From Doryteuthis pealeii (Eukaryota; Mollusca; Cephalopoda; Myopsida; Loliginidae), in NCBI GenBank assembly GCA_023376005.1, contig CM042139.1, positions 134,414,699 through 134,478,698 on the forward strand: DNA of 64,000 bases, written 5' to 3'. Below the pieces are notes generated by a model. It did no database searches, was not told the DNA's origin, and was given only the letters and a program-made list of their open reading frames with translations. Positions 54,525 through 64,000 of the stretch are shown piece after piece. Both the position numbers and the translations under genes were made by a program. How positions within the stretch are numbered: the stretch's first letter is position 1; the number at the start of each line of letters is the position of its first letter.

Positions 54525-54790
54525 AGTATTATCTGTGTTATTCGGACTATTTTCCTCATCTTCATTGTTATCTGTACAACGTTTGGGCCGATATGCCCTC
54601 AGGCCTTCTTCAGGTATTTCTTGTCAGACTCGGGAACCTTCTTGTCAGACTTGGGAACCTTCTTTTCGGACTCGGGAACCTTCTTTTCGGACTCGGGAAC
54701 CTTCTTGTCGTAATCGGGAGATATCACGGAACTTTGAACAAGAAAGTTCCCGAGTCCAGAAAAGAAGGTTCCCGAGCAGGTGCTTTTTAA
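54525..54790 (+). repeat. Dispersed repeat J with a 21-bp minisatellite
   Basis: Inverted homologue of 59276-59450 (TATTCGGAC, CCTCATCTTCATTGTTATCT, GTACAACGTTT, TAATCGGGAG, TCACGGAAC). In this copy TTC-TGTC-GACTCGGGAACC has expanded to nearly five 21-bp units (54618-54719). The period is seven codons, so frames stay open without implying a protein. A complementary GGTTCCCGAG follows at 54746-54773, allowing hairpins. Confidence 0.8.
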
Positions 54791-55055
54791 GCGAGCACCG
54801 CTTAGCCTTTTTTAAAGTCGCAATTCTCCGAAAGCCCCATCAATTTTATTTATTTTTTAAACCAAGTCACATTACGAATTCTTAACATTTCTTTTTTAGA
54901 AATTAAACAATTTTAAGTAGATTTTTGAGTTAAATTGAAAGTTTAGTAAAAATAACAAAAAACTTTTGAAATATAAATAAGGGGGAACAGACGGAATTCT
55001 TCAAAACAAAATAATATTTTGCAAAGCGAATAAATTAAAAAAAAAACACAACCAG

Positions 55056-55060
<5 letters not shown>

Positions 55061-55150
<90 letters not shown>

Positions 55151-55268
55151 GACAGAGACAGAGACAGACAGACAGTGAATCATCAAGTCAGTCCCTTCTC
55201 TGTTTATTTAAGTGTTATGAAGGGAACAGTAATTTCTCTTTCTTTCTTCCCCGCGTATATACAACAAG

Positions 55269-55355
<87 letters not shown>

Positions 55356-55470
55356 GACAGACAGACAGAGAATCATCAGCAATAAGCAGTCAATCACTTT
55401 CTCTCTTTATTTAAGTGTTAGGAAGGGAACATTATTTTCTCTTTCTTTTTTGTCCCGCTTACGAGAGTAG
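55061..55470. repeat. ~210-bp tandem duplication with (GA)n(GACA)n
   Basis: Both units: GGCTGAGAGAGAG, long GA run, GACA repeats, AATCATCA, TTTATTTAAGTGTTA-GAAGGGAACA, TTTCTCTTTCTTTC. Confidence 0.88.
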
Positions 55471-55733
55471 ATAGAGTATAGAAGTAATGAATACGTTTTC
55501 TAAATATATTGAGAGACTGGGTAGAAAGACACAGGCAGGAAGTAAAGATAGGGAATGGTGGATTTTTTACTTAGTTGCAAATTACGACTAATTAGAATCA
55601 AATTAAGTAGAATTTTTTTCAAACATTAATTAGATTAAGTATTAAATTATATTCTGGGATATGGTTTGTATCATTAAACTATTTAGGAAAAAGCCTTTAT
55701 AGATTAAAAAGTGAAAATCTCAGCTTTAGTATA

Positions 55734-55740
<7 letters not shown>

Positions 55741-55788
<48 letters not shown>
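55741..55788. repeat. (CA)n(TA)n microsatellite
   Basis: CA run then TA run ending at the inverted repeat terminus. Confidence 0.9.
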
Positions 55789-55789
<1 letters not shown>

Positions 55790-57392
55790 TTAGTAAATGA
55801 AGAAAAACTCTAAACTTGCTTCATTACAATAATTTATTTCAACCGTATTAATACGGCATCTTCAGGTAATCACAAGAACATGACTCTTACTGAGAATTTC
55901 CCAAAGTAACATCCCTTTTATATCTATCAATTTAGGGAGGGAGGGTTGGTGTCGTATTTTGGAATGGGTGGGGTTATTTTCTTTGGATGAGGCAGGGAGG
56001 TCTATGTTTTGGATGAGGTGTGGCTTAGCTTGGGGCATAATACTTGGAGAAATAGTTGTAAGAGTGTATATACAAAATGAGCAGAAATTCAAGGCCAAAA
56101 GTATTTAAAAAAATATTTTACAAAAATTATTTAAAAAAAATTAAAACAATTAAAAAAACCAAAAACTTAACAAAATTAAAAAAAGGAAAGATGAAGAGAA
56201 GAAGAAAGAGAAAGATACAGATAACAAAATGATATAGAAATAAACAATAATATAAAAATTAGATGAAAATTAAAAATTAAAAAATTAAACAATTAAAATC
56301 AAATAAAGATAAAAATAAAAAAAAATAAAAAATAATAATAATAATAATAATAAATTTAAAAAATTAACAAGTAATAATGGTAATGATAATAAGGTAAAGG
56401 AATAAAGCATAATGATTAAGATTAATAAAATCTTGTAAAATAAAATAATATAAATTAAATTAAAATAAGACAAGAATTAGAATTAGAATAAAGAATTAGA
56501 GTCTACTGAAGAATGACATAAAAATAAAAATAAAAATAAAAATAATTAAAATAAAATTATAGAATAAAAATTATAGAATAAAAAATAAATAAAATAAAAA
56601 TAAAAAATAAAAAATAAAATATAAAATATAAAAATAAAAAAATTAAAAAATTAAAATAGAACATAAACAATAAAAATTAGAATCAAATAAAAATTAACAT
56701 AATATAATATAAATTAACATAATATAAAATTAGAATTAAACTAAGAAGCAAATTAGGGGTGGGAGGTAGCTTGTGAAGGTAAAGAGTTAGAGAATAGACT
56801 GAGGATAAAGAATAAACTTAAGATTAATCTAGGATAAGAATTTAGTTTTGGATGATATAGGGTAGACTAGAACAAATTGAATACAGTAAGAGGTAGTGGT
56901 ATATTACTCCATAAATAATATTAAAAAATATATAAAAATTAAAATATAGAATAATAAAACAATATAGTGACGTTACAGATTAAAAATTAACATTTAACAA
57001 GTGGGGACTAAAGGTGAAAGATAACATATAAAGCATAAAGTATAAGAGGTGAAAGACCGGATTTAATAATTAAAGGTTGTAGAGACTCACTATAGAAGTA
57101 ATGTTATAATTAAATCAAAGGCAGAAAGTCTAAGTGACAATAATTAATATTAGCAAACTCAATAATGATGATAATGCTAATAATGATAATAATAATCATA
57201 ACAATAATAATCATATTAATAATCACAATTATCATGATGAGAATGATAGTTGTAAGACAATAGTAAAGAACCCTGGTAATCAAATTAATAATACTATATC
57301 ATAACTTTATTAATGGTGGTACTAATCATAATAATATGAAATAAATTATTGTAATGAAGCAAGTTTAGAGTTTTTCTTCATTTACTAAATAT
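55788..57392 (-). mobile_element. Putative non-coding PLE-type element bounded by ~48-bp inverted termini
   Basis: ATTTAGTAAATGAAGAAAAA...CATTACAATAATTTATTT at 55788-55839 recurs inverted at 57343-57392. The interior is A-rich and on the + strand full of AAAATTAAAA and AAT words with no coding remnants. A hammerhead-like motif lies just inside the left terminus. Organisation parallels PLE-B without the gene; the unity of the element is inference. Confidence 0.55.
55825..55865 (-). ncRNA. Hammerhead-like motif
   Basis: Minus strand: CUGAAGA, U, GCCGUAUUAAUACGGU (long stem II), U, GAA, AUAA-AUUA-UUGU, A. Core and stem III (4 bp, GUA triplet) fit. Stem II is strong but offset by one U on each side. 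Stem I next to the core is weak, with CUUG/CAAG pairing further out. Confidence 0.55.
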
Positions 57393-57504
57393 CTTGCTCT
57401 GTCCTTCTACTCACTGATATTAGGTACATTGAGCTCTCCTTATGGTCTACCTGCATCATCTTGGTTAAACCACACATGGAAAGACCCTAACTACGAAAAA
57501 AACA

Positions 57505-57601
57505 ACTATATATATTATATATATATATATGGGGGGGAAGGATATATATATATATAAACATTTTTCTTCTGAAAACATAATACATTTTGTGGGCCTTCTT
57601 T

Positions 57602-57690
<89 letters not shown>
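57505..57690. repeat. (TA)n(GA)n microsatellites
   Basis: TA runs at 57510-57555 and 57607-57663 and GA at 57664-57691. Between them, 57568-57608 repeats the outer end of the inverted repeat at 32671-32900. Confidence 0.85.
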
Positions 57691-57691
<1 letters not shown>

Positions 57692-57696
<5 letters not shown>

Positions 57697-58160
57697 GAAA
57701 AGCAGCAAGATGGAACAAAATGGACGTCACGCTAGGAATCTATTAAGAATGTTTGCGAGAAATGGAAAGAAGAGTGAAACGTCAAAAAGTTTCCGAGCTG
57801 AAGTCGGAAAGGAACAACGTATTGTCTCTTGTGTTGGGCTGAGTAATCTGGCGTTATGACTCAGCAACTGTAGGCCGGATATCCGGTCAAGAAACCTACG
57901 CATTATGTAAGTAATGACTTTATGCCGCTGCGTAATCCGTACATTGGTAAACCCAATTCTCACAAAATTACTGGTTTAAGCCACGTGACTGAACACGACG
58001 TGGAGCGGGAAAACATCAAGTTCAACAAGGGCAAATATAATTTGTTTCTATTTGTGGATATTTCGGTGTCTAGAGAATGTATTAGACAATAGTAAAGAGA
58101 GAAAAGAAAAACGGAATTTTTCTTGTAAATCGAAAGGAAATGTAACCGTGCTGTGTATTC
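57692..58160. other. Unassigned, possibly single-copy DNA
   Basis: More balanced base composition than its surroundings. No recognised protein in any frame; no repeat recognised. Confidence 0.3.
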
Positions 58161-58165
58161 ATCAT

Positions 58166-58168
<3 letters not shown>

Positions 58169-58250
<82 letters not shown>
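58169..58250. repeat. (GA)n microsatellite
   Basis: Pure GA run of about 82 bp. Confidence 0.92.
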
Positions 58251-58252
<2 letters not shown>

Positions 58253-58550
58253 CTGTTTATTGAAAGTCGATCTGATGGTTACAATTTGGAGTCAGAGACA
58301 TAAAAACTGATTGTTTTATTACGGTCTTCCATACTACTGTACTTGACTAATACAGTTCACCTTTAGGTCTCTTTACTGATTGAGCAACCAAAATGCAGAA
58401 ACCGTTCTATGTAGACTGTAAACGGTCAACTCGTGAAATACTCTCTCTCCTCTCTCTCTCTCTCTCTCTTCCCCCTTCTCTCTCTCTCTCTCGTATTTTT
58501 AGGACAATATTTAGTGATTTGTTTAATGGACAATGGAATTAACTAAATAT

Positions 58551-58682
58551 ACAGTAGTGCCTTGACTTATGAGTTTAATTCCACATGTAACTCAATTTCC
58601 TCGTATATCAAATAAATATTCCCCATTGAAATAAACTGAAATGTCATTAATCCATTCCTGCCCGCCTCAAACACACTGAAGT
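58551..58682 (+). mobile_element. MITE, left end only
   Basis: TACAGTAGTGCCTTGACTTA, then TAACTCAATTTCCTCGTATA, CCCCATTGAAATAAACTGAA match the left part of the MITE at 59465-59877. Confidence 0.7.
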
Positions 58683-58739
58683 TTTTTGTTACGTTTTTGT
58701 AATTTCCAAGTTAAGAATAGAAAAAGTATAGAAAGGTGA

Positions 58740-59030
58740 AACATGCCGTTCACTGACAGTAAGACTAGCAGAGCACCATAGATCAGTGGTACGAGGAGAA
58801 ATAGAAAAATCGGGTATGGCTGACCATATATGGAATAAAAAGGGAAACCATATGCCCTTATGGGATGAAGTTAAGATAATAGATAGGGAAGAACATTGGA
58901 AGAGAAGACGCCTCAAAGAATCAGCTCATATGATAAGCTATTAAACTAGTAACTTCTTAAGTAGACAAAGTAAAGAGATGAATACAATATGGGAACCTAT
59001 AATTAAAAAGGCCAGATTAGATTAGGAAAA
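58740..59030 (+). pseudogene. Third Penelope-like lineage (PLE-C), C-terminal GIY-YIG fragment
   Basis: One frame reads VRLAEHHRSVVRGEIEKSGM, ADHIWNKKGNHMPLWDEVKI, IDREEHWKRRRLKESAHMIS, a TAA, then SRQSKEMNTIWEPIIKKAR. This is the C-terminal half of a GIY-YIG endonuclease of another PLE subfamily: the GIY and YIG motifs are lost upstream, but the EH-R and WDEV-I-D-EEHW-RR-KE-A blocks are good. Clearly distinct from 10375-11221 and 33483-34334. Confidence 0.75.
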
Positions 59031-59139
59031 AAAGCAATATGAGTCAAGGTAAAAAATCATTAGTAAAAGGGTAGATATTCTAGGTAAAACAAGACATTAG
59101 GTTTATAAGTTCCCAAAATTCACACTGAATTGTACAATT

Positions 59140-59240
59140 GGACACATAGCATAGTGGATAAAAGCGTTGGTTTAAGACAGCTCTAAGTGACAGTTATCCC
59201 TTGGCTGCAGGTTCAATTCTGGTCAGATGAAGCAGTAACC
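59140..59240 (+). mobile_element. tRNA-like SINE head (unclassified)
   Basis: CATAGCATAGTGGATAAAAG (A-box-like) and GGCTGCAGGTTCAATTCTGG (B box), spaced like a tRNA, but an intact cloverleaf is not evident. Confidence 0.5.
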
Positions 59241-59275
59241 TAGAATAATAATTAACACAACTTAACACGTGTACC

Positions 59276-59450
59276 CAAGCTATGGTTAGCGGAATGAGAA
59301 CAGGATACCGGGGTTCAATGTTCCGTGATGACTCCCGATTACGACAAGAAAGTTCCCGAGTCAGACTAAAAAACATGAAGAAACGTTGTACAGATAGCAA
59401 TAAAGATGAGGACAATTGTCCGAATAATCCAAATAATACTAGAAAAAAGA
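59276..59450 (-). repeat. Dispersed repeat J, unexpanded copy
   Basis: Inverted homologue of 54525-54720 with a single GACTCGGGAAC unit. Confidence 0.75.
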
Positions 59451-59464
59451 AGTCACAAAAATTA

Positions 59465-59877
59465 ATTATAGTGGTACCTTGACATACGAGTTTTAATTTC
59501 TCCGCACTTAACTCAATTTCGTCGCAAATCAAATCAATTTTCCCCATTAAAATAAACTGAAATGCTATTAATCCATTCGAGACTCTCCTCAAAATAGCAC
59601 TATATTGTATAAAAAAAATAATAGAATAGAATGTAATGAAATATGCACTGTAATATGTTTTAATGCTTATTTTTCATAGATAATATCTTTATTTAGCATA
59701 ATAAATTTGGAAACTTGAAGGTTTTTAGTGAATTTATTAGCATAAGCGTACCCGAAATTCGCTCGTACTTCAAATTTTAGCTCACAACATAAACTCAAAA
59801 TTCCACCATGTGGACAGCTTGTGACTTGGAAAAGTAATATTTTGGGACCCTCGTAAGTGAAGGTACCACTGTATTAG
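59465..59877. mobile_element. MITE with ~24-bp terminal inverted repeats
   Basis: Left TATAGTGGTACCTTGACATA and right end complement TACAGTGGTACCTTCACTTA, flanked by TA-containing sequence. About 410 bp, AT-rich, no coding. The terminus style and TA flanks suggest a Tc1/mariner-related parent. Confidence 0.78.
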
Positions 59878-60215
59878 GGAACAGAAATATGTGATATTAT
59901 TATAACGTCATTCTGATATTATAAAAGTGTCCGACAGTGTTGATCTATAAAAAAGAAGAGGCATATTGTAGCATAATGGACCTAGGAACACCATATTTGT
60001 AGCCTTGTGCCAGACACGGAGAAACCTTAATAGGATGTAGCATGATTCTCAGACCTTACGGAAGTAGGCAAGCAATGTAAAACTAATTATCACCTTTAAG
60101 TCTATTCGGAGCCATTACGTCTGGGATTATGCTAGTAAAATTTAGTTTAATCGGTTTGTCAGAAGAAAGGATGGTTGACCCGTTGACCTCTTAAGTGACA
60201 CGTGTAGTTTGGTAG
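59878..60215. other. Unassigned DNA
   Basis: No repeat or gene recognised. Confidence 0.35.
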
Positions 60216-60219
60216 AACA

Positions 60220-60295
60220 ATTAGAATCTTCCAGAGATTCTAGGACATTCTAGAACATTCTAGAACAATCGACAAATTTTTCTATATAATGAGGG
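60220..60295 (+). promoter_or_regulatory. Heat-shock-element-like array with downstream TATA box
   Basis: TTCTAGAACATTCTAGAA (60249-60266) is a perfect alternating TTC-nn-GAA-nn-TTC-nn-GAA array, preceded by further GAATCTTCC/GATTCTAGG half-sites. CTATATAAT lies about 20 bp further on (60283-60291). Together they look like an HSF-responsive core promoter. No gene follows that I can read, so it may be an LTR/element promoter or chance. Confidence 0.5.
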
Positions 60296-61094
60296 AACCT
60301 TAGATTTTGAATCAGTTAAGTCCTGGAGACCGAGAGAGTAAGGTCAGTTGAGTTTGGTTTGACCGAGCTGGTGAGAGAGAGGCAAGCAACTGGGGTCCTG
60401 GACATGGAGATATGGTGTCGCTGATGTGTGAAACCTGAGATGTAATATTTTACACTGCACGAAGTAAAAACATACCCATTAATGAAGCCTGATAATTGGT
60501 ACTGACCGTTGGAACGAAGTTAAGATCATCACTAAAAACATATTTAAGGAAGCCGACTATCTCTCTCTCTCTCAATAACTTTCATTGAGAAAATACATTC
60601 ATGAAAAGCAAGAAATACTGTCCACATCTTTGTTTACTACACGCCAAAGAAATCGTACGGGAATTCATGAATGAAAGCCATTAAACCAACAAACTTATCA
60701 ACAAGTCAAATTGGCCATAACGAAAAGCACGCGGCCTGTGTAAGTTGATACTCACCCGCTTGATACTGACCAAAGAACTACTAGATTCTGTGAGTGTTGT
60801 AAACAAACCCAGGACGTTTCCACACCTTATGAGAAAGACGACGGCCACATAACATATACGAATTTGGTAACGTGAAAGAAACGAACAACTCGCTATGTTA
60901 CATATATCGAATTGATGCCCGTATGTAACAAACCCCGTAACGTTACATATTACGAATTGGTACCGCTACGTTACAATATGTAATAAAAATATTGATTAAA
61001 ATTTATATAGAAATTAATCTTTTTAATTTAAATTAAAAATCGGGTTAATAATTAATTATTATAGATTATAGGACACAAAAATTAATTAACTTTT
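60296..61094. other. Unassigned DNA downstream of the HSE-like motif
   Basis: About 60890-60985 repeats GTTACATAT-A-CGAATTG-T (two units about 55 bp apart) with complementary TAACGT words. No reading frame of note. Confidence 0.4.
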
Positions 61095-62548
<1,454 letters not shown>

Positions 62549-62556
62549 CACACGCG

Positions 62557-62648
<92 letters not shown>
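62549..62648. repeat. (CA)n(TA)n microsatellite
   Basis: CA run then TA run ending exactly at the transposon terminus. Confidence 0.9.
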
Positions 62649-62652
<4 letters not shown>

Positions 62653-63508
62653 GTTCGGGATAAATATGTCAGTTTCATAAGGAAAAATAAAAAGTGCTTG
62701 GTAACTACAAAATTTAATGGAATGTAGATAAATTCAATAGGCACAGAAATTACACTGATGTGAACAAGTTTTACTCAAAATAACCACCATTAGCGTCGAT
62801 CACAACCTCAATCCTGCTCTCGGGCAAGCTGATGTTACAGTTTCCCTTAATTCTTGTTACAGGTTACCTTAATTCTGTTGATTAACTGGGGTTTTGTAGT
62901 ATTGGTACGGCGATTGGTGTCTTTCTCAACAGCACCCCATACATATTAATCCATGGGGTTAAGATCTGGAGATTTCGGAGGCCAAACATTGGGACTGGGG
63001 ATGTCGTAAAAATTCGCCGACAACCATTTTTGACTTTTCACAGAGGTGTGGCAGGGAGCCGAATCCTGCTTCTATACATATGGCCTATCATTGGCTACCC
63101 TTAATATCCTGGGCTTGACTACAGTGTTTAGCAATTTTAACTAGGCATCTGAATTCAACATGATACCCTCTCTAAAAAAAATGCTGTACCAACGCAATCA
63201 GATGTTGCTTTCTTCTAGCCACAGCCTCGTAGTCTCCGTTGCAATTCTGCAGTTCATGCCTGATTGTTTTTACAGTGTTCAGGGAGCATTGGGCAGCAAT
63301 CATAATCTCCTTATTTTGATAGCCGGCACAGATCATCACGATACAAGTTATTCTCTTCCTGGGTTCCAGTCATCTCTTCTATCTGTCATCACGTATATGG
63401 ATGAAGAAGAGCCCAAGCTTTTAAATGATGCGTAGTGTGCGTCAATACCCCCCACCTACGGAGAAAAATAACTAAATATAAATATATCAAATTTATCCCA
63501 AGCACCCT
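62649..63508 (-). mobile_element. DD37D (maT-like) Tc1/mariner-superfamily transposon, defective
   Basis: Terminal inverted repeats GGGTGTTCGGGATAAAT (62649) and complement AGGGTGCTTGGGATAAAT (63508), between TA runs. Minus strand from about 63350 has a helix-turn-helix-like block (MICAGYQNKEIMIAAQCSLN, TVKTIRHELQN). After a deletion come LLNTVVKPRILRVANDRPYV, QDSAPCHTSVKSQKWLSANF and VWPPKSPDLNPMD, a stop, YVWGAVEKDTNRR. There are exactly 37 residues between the Asp of QDSAPCH and the Asp of LNPMD, the DD37D spacing of the maT group. Stops before QDSAPCH, after LNPMD and within LNSDA, plus loss of the first Asp region, make it inactive. Confidence 0.85.

Positions 63509-63512
<4 letters not shown>

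Positions 63513-63564
<52 letters not shown>
63513..63564. repeat. (TA)n microsatellite
   Basis: TA run on the other side of the transposon, probably continuous with 62611-62648 before insertion. Confidence 0.9.
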
Positions 63565-63570
<6 letters not shown>

Positions 63571-64000
63571 TATGTTACAAAGACAGAAAGTGTGAGATAA
63601 ACTATTTTACGAGTGTTTTTATGAAATTTCGGAAAGTCGTATGGAATAATGAAAATATTTAATCTCAGTTACTCAAACGACAACCAAAAAGACTGAATAC
63701 ATTTATCGAAACTTAAAAAATCAATAAATACGGTGACAACGGCCCGAATAAATATATAGAATAATAACTCAGACTTTTGGAAAATAGTTGAAGGATATAA
63801 CGACCGAAATCGTTTGCCTAAAACAACATAATGAAATCAATAGTTTGCAAAATACATAGAACAATGAAAATATTTAATTCCAGATATTCAAATAATAAAA
63901 GAGTACCGAATAGTATTACAAAAAAAAAAATGTTGTAAAAAAAAAAGAATGAAAAAGTAAAAAGATAAACAGATGAAGGAAACAGTCCAAAATATAAATG
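63565..64000. other. Unassigned AT-rich DNA with a diffuse duplication
   Basis: AATGAAAATATTTAAT then CAG-TA-TCAAA occurs at about 63647 and 63864. Otherwise no signal. Confidence 0.4.

Noticed and set aside
58052..58303. 83-codon frame with Arg-Glu repeats
   Set aside because: Half of it is the (GA)n microsatellite.

Overview
This window looks like intergenic DNA from a large, AT-rich, repeat-saturated animal nuclear genome. The best guess is a cephalopod, probably an octopus. That guess rests on abundant tRNA-headed SINEs, very long (TA)n and (CA)n tracts, several Penelope-like and RLE-type LINE relics, and no host gene that I can recognise. The species call is inference. I found no convincing host protein-coding exon, rRNA or functional tRNA gene. 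Almost everything identifiable is a mobile element, a decayed copy of one, or a tandem repeat.

Layout. 0-1 kb holds 3' ends of an R4/Dong-like LINE embedded in (AAT)n. 1.2-3.0 kb is a broken P-element/THAP9-like transposase. 3-7.5 kb has tandem duplications, SINEs and a dead mariner. 7.8-11.8 kb is a minus-strand Penelope-like element (PLE) with a GIY-YIG endonuclease relic, microsatellite-filled downstream DNA, a textbook hammerhead ribozyme motif near its 3' end, and a neighbouring 233-bp inverted repeat. 12.8-28 kb is mostly SINEs and unknown dispersed repeats, plus a pyrimidine-rich macrosatellite at 23.3-25.2 kb. 28.9-29.8 kb is a LINE reverse transcriptase relic abutted by a mariner relic. 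31-36 kb holds several hammerhead-bearing inverted-repeat modules and the best preserved element of the window, a young PLE with 370-bp inverted terminal copies and an intact 283-codon thumb/GIY-YIG reading frame. 39-44 kb has mariner relics with a nested SINE and a tandem array of mariner-like ends. 47.8-51 kb is a same-strand series of LINE fragments with (TAA)n tails. 53.5-63.5 kb has further LINE, PLE and MITE relics, a heat-shock-element-like promoter motif, and a DD37D (maT-like) transposon.

Two themes link the parts. First, at least three PLE lineages and several small inverted-repeat modules carry the hammerhead core (CUGANGA, stem II, GAA, short stem III, NUH), usually beside (TA)n. 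Second, RLE-type LINE copies end in, and often begin in, (TAA)n, so old copies may provide targets for new ones. Nested insertions with visible empty sites in paralogous copies (SINEs at 39.55 and 19.0 kb) give a relative chronology within the window.
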